Virus record (IMG/VR): IMGVR_UViG_3300025151_000165
Coordinates: 1-32,534 of that record
Direction: 5' to 3' (one strand)
From: a virus
DNA: 32,534 nt
In this document: in pieces, positions 1 through 10,600 of the stretch
Layout: each line of letters opens with the position of its first letter
Numbering within the stretch: the stretch's first letter is position 1
Position numbers and translations under genes: made by a program
Notes under the pieces: model-generated
Databases searched by the model: none
Seen by the model: only the letters and a program-made list of their open reading frames with translations
Told to the model about the DNA's origin: nothing

Positions 1-99
1 AAAATGGCTAATACAATAGACCAAGCCTTTATAAAGCAGTTTGAAACTGAAGTTCACATGGCGTATCAGCGTATGGGTTCCAAGCTACGGAACACTATT
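1..99. repeat. Terminal overlap, left copy (identical to 32436-32534)
   Basis: The first 99 bases are identical to the last 99 bases, covering the capsid gene start and its first 32 codons. An exact overlap of this size, with no other feature at its edges, is what a k-mer assembler leaves when it closes a circular or circularly permuted genome. It is most likely a contig-end artefact, not a biological terminal repeat. True packaging ends cannot be placed from it. Confidence 0.95.
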
Positions 100-813
100 C
101 GCTCTACAAATGTATCAGGTTCAACTGCACGATTCCAGAAAATAGGCACTGGATCAGCGTCAACAAAATCACGCAATGGTAATGTATCTCCTATGGAGCT
201 AGTACACACCAATGTCGAAGTATCAATGAGCGATTACTATGCTGCTGAATACATCGATAAGCTTGATGAGTTGAAAACAAATATCAACGAGCGACAAGCT
301 GTAACTCAATCTGCTGCTGCTGCTCTTGGTAGAAAAACAGATGAGCTTATCATTACTGCTATGGATGCAGGTGCTAACTCAACTCAAATTGCAGATACAG
401 GTGGTGCACTTGTAAAAGCAGACTTGCTTACATTGTTTGAAACAATGGGTACGGCAGACATTCCAGAAGACGGTCAACGTTATCTTGCAATGTCTCCTGC
501 AGGATATGCTGATTTGTTTGCAATTAACGAGTTTGCTTCATCAGACTTTGTTGGTCCGCAAAACCTACCATTTGCAGGTGGTATGACAATGAAAGAGTTC
601 TTGGGCTTCAAGATCTTCTCAACGTCTGCTGTATCAGGTGGTAAAAACTTTGCTTACCACACAACTGCTGTAGGTATCGGTGTGAACTCTGATGTTCAAA
701 CTGAAGTAAACTATGTTGCTGAGAAAGTATCTCACCTAGCAACATCAATGATGTCAATGGGCGCAGTAGCTATCGATGATAACGGTATCTACGAAGTCCT
801 AGACAATAACTAA
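4..813 (+). CDS. Major capsid protein
   Basis: Predicted main shell subunit of the head (269 aa). The call rests on context: it directly follows the scaffolding protein gene across the contig junction and precedes a small decoration-like gene and the gp11-like tail adaptor, the usual podovirus order. The chain has an acidic/helical N-terminus, a Gly/Ala-rich centre and a C-terminal beta-rich part, compatible with an HK97-fold shell protein, although shorter than T7 gp10A (about 345 aa). The ribosome-binding site lies before the junction (AGGA, 8 bases from ATG, near 32427). Its codon use is visibly richer in C-ending codons than the tail genes, as expected for a highly expressed gene. It has its own late promoter element at 32294. 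Confidence 0.85.
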   Translation: MANTIDQAFIKQFETEVHMAYQRMGSKLRNTIRSTNVSGSTARFQKIGTGSASTKSRNGNVSPMELVHTNVEVSMSDYYAAEYIDKLDELKTNINERQAVTQSAAAALGRKTDELIITAMDAGANSTQIADTGGALVKADLLTLFETMGTADIPEDGQRYLAMSPAGYADLFAINEFASSDFVGPQNLPFAGGMTMKEFLGFKIFSTSAVSGGKNFAYHTTAVGIGVNSDVQTEVNYVAEKVSHLATSMMSMGAVAIDDNGIYEVLDNN

Positions 814-827
814 GAGGAGGATTTATA

Positions 828-1091
828 ATGGCTTATTCTGCATCAGGTCTTTCTCGCATGGCAGGTGGTGGTGGTCATAGCCTTTGGTTTTATGACTCAA
901 CTGACGCTATGACAGCGGTTCGCGCTTCTGGTTATTTTAATGACGCTGCTAGCATGTTGAATGTTGGTGACGCTATTTTTGTACTAGATAGTGATGCACC
1001 TGCTATGAGTGTAGCAGTGGTATTGTCGAACACTGGTTCTGTAGTCGATATATCAGACGGCACAGCAATTAGTGTAACCGATAGTGACTAA
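828..1091 (+). CDS. Small head-decoration-like protein
   Basis: An 87 aa protein starting 14 bases after the capsid stop, with a strong ribosome-binding site (AGGAGG, 8 bases before ATG). The sequence begins with a Gly-rich patch (AGGGGHSLWFYDS), then alternates small residues and beta-strand-forming stretches, and ends acidic. There is no signal peptide or membrane span. Position, size and likely high translation suggest a capsid decoration or stabilising protein produced with the shell protein. I recognise no named family. It is followed by a strong terminator-like hairpin, so capsid and this gene form a short high-output unit. Confidence 0.6.
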   Translation: MAYSASGLSRMAGGGGHSLWFYDSTDAMTAVRASGYFNDAASMLNVGDAIFVLDSDAPAMSVAVVLSNTGSVVDISDGTAISVTDSD

Positions 1092-1093
1092 TT

Positions 1094-1123
1094 GAGTGGG
1101 GGCATTAGCCCCCTCTCTTTATA
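1094..1123 (+). terminator. Intrinsic terminator after the capsid unit
   Basis: GGGGGC (1098-1103), loop ATTA, GCCCCC (1108-1113). The stem extends beyond a T-T mismatch by GAG (1094-1096) and CTC (1115-1117), and is followed by TTTATATA. This is a textbook rho-independent hairpin. No late promoter element follows before the next gene at 1136, so it probably acts as a leaky attenuator lowering tail-gene expression relative to capsid. Confidence 0.85.
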
Positions 1124-1135
1124 TAGGGGTTTGTA

Positions 1136-1726
1136 ATGGCTTTAAGTACACCTGCTAATAGTGCAATTGATATATGTAGTCGTGCTCTCATCTTAATTGG
1201 TGCAGAGCCTATTACTTCTTTTGAAGACGATACGTCTGAAGCTTTGATTGCAGGTAATATGTATGAAGATATTGCAAGATCAAACTTAGTTTCTACTCGT
1301 TGGAGGTTTGCTTCAAATCAAGCTGTATTAAATAGGCTTACTGATGAGCCAACAGGTAGGTTTGATGCTGCATATCAATTACCTTCTGGATTGCTTTTTG
1401 TTCATGCGGTCACAGTAAGAGACCTTCAAATACAATACAATATTTATGGAAATAAAATATTTTGCGATGCTACAGCGCAAGATGAATTAGTTATAGATTA
1501 CACATACAGAGCAGAAGAAGTTGATTGGCCTTCTTATTTTTCTGTTTGTGTTGAATATGCAATGGCTATTGTTTTTGCTACTGCTTTGGCTAGAGATCAA
1601 TCGCTTTCTACAATGATGGATAATCAATATAATAGAGTTTTAGCAAAAGCTAGATCGATTGATTCTCAACAACAATCAACTAAAAAGCTTATTACTTCTA
1701 GGTTTATAACAAATAGGCGTACTTAA
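1136..1726 (+). CDS. Tail tubular protein A-like head-tail adaptor (gp11-like)
   Basis: A 196 aa protein typical in length and composition of the T7 gp11 family, the ring that joins portal to nozzle. The N-terminus (SAIDICSRALILIGAEPITSF) carries the family signature, a helix with SRAL.LIGA followed by an acidic turn, then a W-R-F segment near residue 57. It is helical in its C-terminal half. It follows the terminator at 1094-1123 and shares one base with the nozzle gene (TAATG). Family call from memory of the fold signature; no search was run. Confidence 0.87.
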   Translation: MALSTPANSAIDICSRALILIGAEPITSFEDDTSEALIAGNMYEDIARSNLVSTRWRFASNQAVLNRLTDEPTGRFDAAYQLPSGLLFVHAVTVRDLQIQYNIYGNKIFCDATAQDELVIDYTYRAEEVDWPSYFSVCVEYAMAIVFATALARDQSLSTMMDNQYNRVLAKARSIDSQQQSTKKLITSRFITNRRT

Positions 1727-3993
1727 TGCAAAAGGCTAGAGTTCCGTTAACAAACTTTCAATATGGCGAAATTAGCCCTTCTCTAGTAGCAAGAACAGAT
1801 TCCGCTATATACAATTCTTCAGCACAAAGTGTTAAAAACTTTTTTATTATGTCTGAGGGCGGTGTTAAAAAACGTGGTGGGTTTAAAGCACTACATGACT
1901 TTTCTTCTATTTCTGAAGATACAACTAAAACTCAACAAGTAAGAATTATTCCATTTGTGTTTTCGGATGACGAACAATACATTATTGCTTTATCAAATCA
2001 AAAAGCAGAAATATTTTTTATTAACCCAACTACAGGCGCAGTGTCATTAGCAACAACTGTTACAACAGATGTAAATAGTGCCACTGTTCCTTGGACAGCC
2101 CAATATTTGCATGAAATAACATATGCCCAAGCAGGTGATATATTATTTTTAAGCCATGCTACTTTTAAAACTCAGCAATTAGTTAGAACAGGTTTAAATA
2201 CTTTTCAGGTAGAGCCTTTTTCTTTTCAGGTTCAAGCAGGTTTGGCAAGAACATATCAGCCTTATTATTCTTTTCAATCTACTGGCGTTACTCTTGATCC
2301 TTCCGCAACAACTGGCTCTGTAACTTTGACTACAAGTGCAAGTTATTTTGATACAACAGGTTCTCAATCTGGAGGTAACTATCCTGATTCTAAGCATATA
2401 GGAGTCAGGTTGAGATACCATGAGGCTGAATTATTAATTACATCTGTTCAGTCTGCTACTTCTGCTACAGCTAATGTTGTTGAAGAGCTTTTTGTTGAGT
2501 TAGATGCTAATGCTATTAGAACTATTGATGGCTCATCTACTATAGAAATTACTCATTTCAATCATGGAATGGCGCAAAATGATTCTATTACTCTTAGGAA
2601 TGCTAGTGCTGTTGGTGGTATTAATGCAAATCATATAAATGGAACAAGAACTATAACAGCAGTTGTTGATGAAAATAGATACACAGTTACCGCAGGTGCG
2701 GCTGCTAATACATCAGAAGATGGTGGCGGCAATATGGATGTTATTACTCATGCCCCAACAGAACAATGGTTTGAGCAATCTTATTCTGATTTAAGGGGCT
2801 ACCCTGCGGCTGTTGGTTTTCATGAAAATAGATTATGGTTTGGTGGAACTATATCACAACCTGATACTGTATGGGCAAGTAAGTCTGGTTTATATTATAA
2901 TTTTGATATTGGAACAGCTCTTGATGATGAGTCTATAGAACTTGTTATGAGTATTGGAGAAGTGTCAACAATACGTCATTTTGTTTCTAACAGAGATATA
3001 CATATTTTTACCGCAGGTTCAGAATTTTTTATTCCATCATTTCAGAACCAACCTCTTACGCCAACCAATGCTAGGGTAAAAAGACAAACTTCTTTTGGGA
3101 GTACGTTTGCTAGGCCGCAACCCTTTTATGGCTCAACATTATTTACACAGTTAAGTGGTACGGCAGTTAGGTCGTTTGTATTTAGTGATGCTGAAGCTGC
3201 ATATAAATCTGATCCTATATCTTTGCTTTCTACTCATTTAATAAACAATCCTATACAGTCATGTGTTACTATTAGCGATGTTGGTGCTTCTGATGCTGCT
3301 GTTTTCTTTTTAAATTCTGACGGTACTTTGGTTGTTTATAATTTAAATAGAGTTGAAAATATTGCAGGTTGGACAAAGTTTGAAACATCAGGCAAGTTTC
3401 ATTCAATTACTTCTGTATCAGATAAAATGTTTGCTGTTTTAAATGTTGATATGGGTTCTGGCACAAATAGTTTTGTATTATGTCAGCTTGATAAAGATCT
3501 TAATTTAGACTGCGCTAATACTTATTCTGGTTCGTCAGGAGTTTTTACTGTATCAAATTTTTTTGAAAATGGCGCTGTAGTCGATGTAATAAGCTCTACG
3601 GACTACTTGGGAACATTTACTGTGGCAAGTGGTGAGATAGATGTTTCGGCTGTAGACAGCTCTCTGAGTAGCTGTGAGATAGGTTTTGGTGTTGATATAG
3701 AATTAAAAACAAATCCAATAGATATTAATACTGGCATTGGACCCGAAACAGGAAGGCGCAGAACTTTATCAAGTGTAATTTTAGATTTATTTGATACTCT
3801 TTCTGTATCCGTAAATAATAAAAAGTTAATCATTAGAAAAGTTAATAATGATTTTAGTCAGCCAAGACAGCCAGTAACAGGTAAAAAAGAGTTCTATCTT
3901 TTGGGTTATAACAGAGATCCACAAATAACAATTACACAAACAGCGCCATTAAAAATGCAGCTTAATGGAATTACTGCGGAGGTTTCTTTCTAA
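1726..3993 (+). CDS. Tail tubular protein B-like nozzle / stabilisation protein (gp12-like)
   Basis: 755 aa, predicted to form the tail nozzle below the adaptor ring. The N-terminus (NFQYGEISPSLVARTDSAIY...SVKNFF) followed by GGVKKRGGF near residue 45 is the standard opening of this family in marine podoviruses. The rest is beta-rich with many aromatic residues, as expected of a beta-propeller nozzle; ARPQPFYGS and the LW-FGG segment near residue 370 match family-like positions. The start overlaps the upstream stop and its own stop overlaps the next start (TAATG), so tail genes are translationally coupled. Confidence 0.87.
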   Translation: MQKARVPLTNFQYGEISPSLVARTDSAIYNSSAQSVKNFFIMSEGGVKKRGGFKALHDFSSISEDTTKTQQVRIIPFVFSDDEQYIIALSNQKAEIFFINPTTGAVSLATTVTTDVNSATVPWTAQYLHEITYAQAGDILFLSHATFKTQQLVRTGLNTFQVEPFSFQVQAGLARTYQPYYSFQSTGVTLDPSATTGSVTLTTSASYFDTTGSQSGGNYPDSKHIGVRLRYHEAELLITSVQSATSATANVVEELFVELDANAIRTIDGSSTIEITHFNHGMAQNDSITLRNASAVGGINANHINGTRTITAVVDENRYTVTAGAAANTSEDGGGNMDVITHAPTEQWFEQSYSDLRGYPAAVGFHENRLWFGGTISQPDTVWASKSGLYYNFDIGTALDDESIELVMSIGEVSTIRHFVSNRDIHIFTAGSEFFIPSFQNQPLTPTNARVKRQTSFGSTFARPQPFYGSTLFTQLSGTAVRSFVFSDAEAAYKSDPISLLSTHLINNPIQSCVTISDVGASDAAVFFLNSDGTLVVYNLNRVENIAGWTKFETSGKFHSITSVSDKMFAVLNVDMGSGTNSFVLCQLDKDLNLDCANTYSGSSGVFTVSNFFENGAVVDVISSTDYLGTFTVASGEIDVSAVDSSLSSCEIGFGVDIELKTNPIDINTGIGPETGRRRTLSSVILDLFDTLSVSVNNKKLIIRKVNNDFSQPRQPVTGKKEFYLLGYNRDPQITITQTAPLKMQLNGITAEVSF

Positions 3994-4514
3994 TGAGTAT
4001 TATACCACTTATTTTAGGAGGTATTTCTACGGTTGCCTCTATTGCAGGTGCAAAGAAAACATATGATGCTCAAAAAGAAGCTGCTAGAAAAGCAGCAGAA
4101 GTTGGCAAACTACAAGCAAGACAATATGTTGCAGAACTTTTTGCTACTGAAGCATCAGCTAATTTACAAGCAGTTAATAGAATGGAAGAACACAGAATAG
4201 CTGAGTCACAAAATATAGCTCATTTTAGTGCAATGGGGCGATCAGATAGATCTGTTGAGGCATTTATGAAAAGAAATGAGCAAATAGCTAAAAAGGATAT
4301 TCAAACAATTGAAAGGCAAGTTGAGCTTCAAAGAGCTAACTTAACTACAGCTGCATCCGTTGCTTCTAAATATGGGCAAAGTGAAGCAGCAGGAATTAGA
4401 TCAACTGCTACTGCAAATCTTTTAACAAACATGTCAAACATTGCACAAAATGTTAGCCCTCTTTTTGCAAAACAAACTTCTAATTTTGTAAATAGAACTG
4501 ACCCACACCAATAG
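3993..4514 (+). CDS. Internal virion protein, gp14-like
   Basis: 173 aa. A hydrophobic, glycine-rich N-terminus (IIPLILGGISTVASIAG) is followed by a long Ala/Gln/Glu-rich helix to the C-terminus. That pattern, the size and the place directly before two very large proteins fit T7 gp14, the ejected protein that forms the outer-membrane pore of the DNA translocation channel. No enzyme motif is present. The next gene starts 10 bases after the stop. Confidence 0.72.
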   Translation: MSIIPLILGGISTVASIAGAKKTYDAQKEAARKAAEVGKLQARQYVAELFATEASANLQAVNRMEEHRIAESQNIAHFSAMGRSDRSVEAFMKRNEQIAKKDIQTIERQVELQRANLTTAASVASKYGQSEAAGIRSTATANLLTNMSNIAQNVSPLFAKQTSNFVNRTDPHQ

Positions 4515-4523
4515 GAAATTAAC

Positions 4524-7500
4524 ATGGCAATAATAGCAGCTAAAAGACAATATAAAACTGTAGGCCCTGTAGGTGTTGTTAGAATAAATACAGGAGAAGT
4601 TGATGCTAAACTAAAAATGGCTAATGCGGTTCAGGAAATGACCAATATGGCTATTACTGAAATGGGTCGTCAGTCTGTTCGCCAAGGCGAAGAAATGGCT
4701 GAAGAAGTTATAGCTAATAGAATTACTACAATTAATCCTAAAACTGGAAAGCCAGAAGCTTTAGATTGGGTTGGTGACAATAGATTCCTAGGAAGAAAAG
4801 GCGCAGAAGCATATACAAGAGTTGTTACTGAAAGATTTCAACATTTAATTGAAAATGATATTAAGCTTGAAGCATCTAGAATTGCTACTGAAGTTGAAAA
4901 CAAACCTCATTCCGTTGAAGAATTTAAAGATAAAATGCTTGCATATGGTAAGGGTATGCTTAAAGGGACTGAGGATAATGGAAAGCCTACAGTTTATAGT
5001 CGCTTTGCTGAAAACACTTTAACTCATTACATTACTGCATCTACAATAAATTTAGACAAACAAAGACAACAAAGAGAAAGAGAACAAAATAAAATTGTTC
5101 TTTCTGAACTTAATTCTAATAGGAGAGATTTACTTTATCAAAATGTTTATGGCGGTCCAGATGATCTTTCTACTGCTCAAAATACAATAACACCTCTTAT
5201 CGGTGCTATTATTGATTCTGTTGAAGATGGTGTAGAATCAGGAAATTTAGATTTTGGTGAAGTAGAAAGAGAAAAGAAAAGAATAGCTTTTACATATGGC
5301 AGTGCTGTTATTGCAAAATATATGGATGAGCTTAGTGTAGCTTCTTCTTCAAATATTGCTTTTGCTCTTAAGAATGGCGATGTGAGTGATCTTAATAAAG
5401 AAGAACAAAAAATATTTAATGAAATAGTTAGATACTCATATGGAGTAGCAATAGATGAAGAAGGGAATCAAAGGAAAGCATTAGATAGAAATATATCTCT
5501 TGAGCTTTCTACAATAGCTGAACAAAAAACTTTAGAAATTGCTAATGATTTTGAAAGAAATAAATTTGCTGTTGCTTACGAAAACTATACTGCAACTAAT
5601 GATTTGCTAAATGATGTTGGAATATCCATAGATGATTTATATGAAAGAAAAGATGTTGATATAGATAAGCTAGAAGATTTATTTATAAATAGATTTGACG
5701 ATATAATTCAAGCAGGTTTAAATCTTGATATTGAGAATCTTGATAGGGTTGCTTTCGAAACTGAATTAGCTCAAAAAGCAGCAGAAAAATTAATTATAGA
5801 AGCTTATGAAAATTATAGAGGCTTACCTGAAGATGCAAGAAAAGATATTAATAGGGGTTATATAAGTGCTGAAGGTGCTGAAGAACTTACAGGTAAAACA
5901 AAAGCAGCTATAAAAACATTAAACAAATTAGCAACAAAATATTCAATACCTAGAAATAAATTAGATGCTTTGATGCAGGACTTATCTAGTTCAGATAAAA
6001 GAAGTAGCACTATTGAAAAAAATAAACAAACTGCAAAAACTCTTTTACAAATAGAAGATGCTATTTCTGAAATACAAACATCGGATAATTTTAAACGCGT
6101 ATATGTAGAAGGATTAGGCGCTGTTGACAGTGGAGTGTATTTGTCAGCAGTCCAGAAAACAAACGCTGAATTTCGATTAAAAACAGAATATGGATTAAGA
6201 CTTGTAAACAATGAAACAACAACAGTTACAAGAGATGGCTTAGAGGAATATGTAGATTCTTCAGATTTAGATGATATTCTAGATTATCTAGTAAACAATA
6301 ATGATGAAGGAATAGAACCATCATTAAAACAAATCATTGATGATAACTTATCAAAAGGTCTTGCATCAAAATCTGCAATGATTGCTAATTTTAGCAATAG
6401 AAAATCTGTAAAATCTTCAATTGAAAGTAATGATAAAGCAGCTAATGACGCTACACTTCTTATTAGTCAAATTGAATCAGATGATACAAATAGAATATAC
6501 CCAACAGAAAAAGAAAAAAAGATTATAAGCTCTTATATTTTAGGCGGTCAAGATGCAAATGATTTTTATTTAAGTCGTAATGCTTATAATGCAGAAAATC
6601 CTGCTGCTCAAAGATTATTTAATGTTGTTTCAAAAGGTTATGTTCCTAATGAACTAATTGATTATTTTGATGATTTGATAAAAGGTGTTCCATTTCAATC
6701 AAATGACGCAAATAAAAATTTATTAACTTTATATTCTCAATTTTCTAAACAAGTTTCTGGAAATGCTATAGTTAATTTAATTCGCCCTGCTTTGGGAGAT
6801 GATAAATCTGCAAAACTAGAGGCAATATTAGAGTTAAGCAAATCTTCTAATCTGCCTGTAGGTGAAATTGCAACTTCATTAAAAGAATCAATGCTTACAG
6901 ATAGATCGAAAACTAGGTCTATAAAACTTGGAAGCGTAAAAAAACCAATAAGTGATGATAACTTCATTATGGAAACAATTGAAGATACTGCATTAAATAC
7001 AGATGCTAGAAGGGCGCTCGTTCCTTTAGTTCAGTATTTAGATGGCGCAGGTTTTTCAAAAGGCGAAATACAAGATAAAATAAAAAAATATTATAATTCT
7101 CTTTATGCTGATACTGAAGGTTATATTGTAGATCAATCATCTATTAATGGTCAAAAATCTTCTTTTGCTTTAGATCGTTTATTTTTAGATTCTGAAATAA
7201 AAAGTTTTTTTGTTGATTATGTAAATAATGAAATATCAAATGCAGGATATAACCTTTCTATTAGAAATGATAACATTACCGAAAACAGAGCTTATCTATT
7301 TCCAATAGATAGTAGAGGTGGTGGAGTTACTTTTATGGTTATGCAGCAAGACGAACAAGGTGTATTTGTTCCTGTAATGGCTAATGGATTACCTCTTGGC
7401 GTCTCAACATCAGAAGACCCTATAAAAGATTTTGCACAAAAAAGACAAAAAAATAAAATTTTAAGACAAAGAAATTTTGAAGAAATATTAGAAATAAGAA

Positions 7501-7607
7501 AATCAAACTTACCTTCTCAAAAAATAGACACAGATTTAACAAAAATGCTTAATCAAATGCAAGGTGGGTCTGGAGGCATTCCTGCCTTTAGCTTTTTTGG
7601 TAACTAA
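4524..7607 (+). CDS. Internal virion protein, gp15-like
   Basis: A 1027 aa, highly charged, almost entirely alpha-helical protein lying between a gp14-like and a gp16-like gene. It is predicted to be a core protein ejected ahead of the genome to build the periplasmic tunnel. The chain is rich in Lys, Glu, Asp and Asn with repeated heptad-like helices and no signal peptide or clear membrane span. The C-terminus ends in a short Gly-rich segment (QGGSGGIPAFSFFGN). Primary sequence in this family diverges quickly, so the call depends on gene order and length. The next gene begins two bases after the stop. Confidence 0.72.
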   Translation: MAIIAAKRQYKTVGPVGVVRINTGEVDAKLKMANAVQEMTNMAITEMGRQSVRQGEEMAEEVIANRITTINPKTGKPEALDWVGDNRFLGRKGAEAYTRVVTERFQHLIENDIKLEASRIATEVENKPHSVEEFKDKMLAYGKGMLKGTEDNGKPTVYSRFAENTLTHYITASTINLDKQRQQREREQNKIVLSELNSNRRDLLYQNVYGGPDDLSTAQNTITPLIGAIIDSVEDGVESGNLDFGEVEREKKRIAFTYGSAVIAKYMDELSVASSSNIAFALKNGDVSDLNKEEQKIFNEIVRYSYGVAIDEEGNQRKALDRNISLELSTIAEQKTLEIANDFERNKFAVAYENYTATNDLLNDVGISIDDLYERKDVDIDKLEDLFINRFDDIIQAGLNLDIENLDRVAFETELAQKAAEKLIIEAYENYRGLPEDARKDINRGYISAEGAEELTGKTKAAIKTLNKLATKYSIPRNKLDALMQDLSSSDKRSSTIEKNKQTAKTLLQIEDAISEIQTSDNFKRVYVEGLGAVDSGVYLSAVQKTNAEFRLKTEYGLRLVNNETTTVTRDGLEEYVDSSDLDDILDYLVNNNDEGIEPSLKQIIDDNLSKGLASKSAMIANFSNRKSVKSSIESNDKAANDATLLISQIESDDTNRIYPTEKEKKIISSYILGGQDANDFYLSRNAYNAENPAAQRLFNVVSKGYVPNELIDYFDDLIKGVPFQSNDANKNLLTLYSQFSKQVSGNAIVNLIRPALGDDKSAKLEAILELSKSSNLPVGEIATSLKESMLTDRSKTRSIKLGSVKKPISDDNFIMETIEDTALNTDARRALVPLVQYLDGAGFSKGEIQDKIKKYYNSLYADTEGYIVDQSSINGQKSSFALDRLFLDSEIKSFFVDYVNNEISNAGYNLSIRNDNITENRAYLFPIDSRGGGVTFMVMQQDEQGVFVPVMANGLPLGVSTSEDPIKDFAQKRQKNKILRQRNFEEILEIRKSNLPSQKIDTDLTKMLNQMQGGSGGIPAFSFFGN

Positions 7608-7609
7608 AA

Positions 7610-10600
7610 ATGGCTGTTGATCTTAGATATGCAAACGATCAAATATCAAGTTTAAGTTCTATAGATTTAGATAGAACAAATCCAACTTTTTTACAAACTG
7701 TAGGAAGCCAATTAAGATATAGTTATGCTCCAATAATTGATACTCTTTCTAATGCTATGGAGTTTGGAAATGTTGAAACTGATTTAAACTATGATCCTCG
7801 TCCAGACATGGAAGGTTATGAAGATTACTTTGATACTCTTGTTCATGCTAAAAATGCAGAACACATGAGCATTCTTAAGAACCAAATAACAAGTTATGAA
7901 AAAAATAGAGAAGTATTGGCTGAAGCAGGGTTCTGGAAAAACTTAGGTGCGGGATTTTTAGATCCAGTTAATCTTGTTGCTCTTCCTTTTGGCGGCCCTA
8001 CAGTTGGTGTAGCAAAATCTATGTTGCGTGGTGGTGCAGCCGCAGGTTTAATACAAACAGGTCTAGAAGGTCTAAGAGTTCCTTTTGATCCTGTAGCTAC
8101 AAAAGAAGAAGCTGCTATAAATATTGGCACTACAGCAGTATTTGGCTCTATGCTTAGTGGTGCAATTAGTGTTCCCATAACTAGAAGATCAATTGCTCTT
8201 AAGAAAACTGAGCAATCTCATAAAGAATATATGGAAGCAATAGGTGCTTCTGAAGATGTAGAAAAACTTACACCTGCGGACATATTAGGAAAACGTGCAA
8301 GAGAAGAAAGATCACTAGCCTCTTCTACAGATGAAGATTTAAATATAGCTATAGAAGCTGAAAATAGAAATATATTTGGAATTGAAAAAAGAGTAGAAGA
8401 AATAGAAACTGAGTTAAAAAACTTAGATGATCTTAGTAATGAACAAATTGAAAATTTAGTTGATGAACTAGATTCTCTTGCAAGAAATAAAGCTCAATCT
8501 GAATCTACAATAAAAGTTACAAGACATGAACGTGCATTAAGACAAATAGAAGATGCAGGTATGGACGATGCTTATGATATTGCTCCAAATATTTTTATAA
8601 ATAGCCCTTTGTTTAAATTAGTTACAACCCCTATGAAACGTGTTTTGCAATCAGATGTTGTAAACACAGCTAAAAAATCAATGTTGCAGCTTGCAGGAGA
8701 TAGTGGTCTTGCATTGGTAATGAATAAGTTTGGTTTGTCCATTGGCCCTTCTGTATATCAAACAGCGCGAATTATGGAAGGAGAATGGGTTCAAGTAGAT
8801 AGGCAGCTTAAAAAGCTTTGGTCTGAAACTTTAGGTCAAGGGGAAGGCGCAGGTTTTGGATTAGGAATAAATTCTTTAGATTTGGTAGAAAGATTTCATG
8901 CGAGACCGCAATTTCTTGGTGGTAAAAAAACAGGTAGAACTTATGGCGAATGGCTAGAAAGTGTTAATGAAAAAAGGATTAAGGGTGTAGAGGGTTTAAC
9001 AGATCAAGAACAAAATGCTGTTAATACTTTAAATAACTTTTATTTAAAAAATGAAAAACGTCTAAGAGAAATAGGTTTATTAGGTGACTCTCAAAACATA
9101 AAAAGAAAAATAGAAACTCAAGATTATAATCTAAAAAAAGTAAGAGAAAAACTAGCAGCTTGGGAAGAAAAAAGAAAAGCAGGAAAGCTTAGGAAGTGGG
9201 AAGAAAGTAAAAAGAAAAATGCTTTAGATATAACAAGGATGTATGAGCGTAAAATAATTAGACTTACTGAGGCAAAAGAAGAAAACGAATTAATGCTTCA
9301 GTTTATTAAAGATTATGAAATTATGCCACCTAATGAAACGGTTCATTTCCCTAGATATTGGAATGTGCCTTACATTAAGAAAAACAGAAGTAAGTTAGAA
9401 AGAGTTATATCTGATTGGTTTGAAGAAAATAATACTATTATTGTTAAAGAAAATGGTAAACTTGTTAGAAAAGAATTACCAAAAGATAAAGAGTCTAGAG
9501 ATAAAAGAGCTAAAGAAGCAGTTGATAATATACTAGGTATAAAGGATATATTAGATCCTGACTCTGTTAATTATGGTTTTGGTAAGTCTAAGCATTTACG
9601 CCATAGACAATTAGATATTCCAAACTCTCTTGTTTATGATTTTATTATTAAAGACCCAATAGCTGTAATGAAGGTGTATACCAATAAAACATCTGCTACT
9701 TATCAGTTTCATAAGATGTTTAATAATAGAAGTGTTGTTGAGGTTCTTGATGATATTGAAGAAGAAATGCTTCTTGCAGGTAATTCTGAAATAGAAATAA
9801 ATAAATTTCGTAGAGATTTTAAAGGTATGTATGATCGTATAGTTGGATCTCCAACTAGAAACTTTGATCGCATTGATTTTAAAATGGCTCAAGTTTCAAA
9901 AGACCTTGCTTACGTTAATTATTTAGGTTCGTCAGGATTCTCTGCAATACCAGATTTTGCTAGAATTATTATGGAGCATGAACTTGGCGATGTTGTAAAA
10001 GGTTTAACATCTATTTTAGATCAAGATATTCGAGGTATGAATAGAGCAGAGTTAGACGCTATTGCTGAAGCTGTTGAGATACTTCAAGGCTCTGCACATG
10101 TAAGATTTACTGATAACATGACAAACAATCCATTGCAGTCTTCAACATGGGATTCAATGAGAAGTGTTTATAATGTTGCTAATCTTTTGGGTCCAATGAC
10201 TCAAATAGCCAAAACATTAGATGGCCTTATTCGTGGTCATACATTAGTTAAGCTTTCTAAGAAATGGGCTGCTAATGACCCTAAAGATTTAATTAGCCAA
10301 CAGGATGTTACATATTTAGCAAGGTATAATATTACTGAAGAAATTGCAAAAGAGATTGCAGCGGCGCCAACTCAACTTACTGAAAGAGGTTTATATCTTC
10401 CTAATACTGCCGCGTGGACTAATACTATTAAATTTCCAGAGCATACAGCAAAAATAATTACAGGGCCAACAAACAGAACTGACAAAAATGGTAATTATGT
10501 TGCTGCATTTTATAATAATGAAACAAAAACTATTAGAATAGATGAAGATTATATTCGTGATGTAATGTGGCCTAATCGTTCTTTTGAGAATCCAAGAGTA

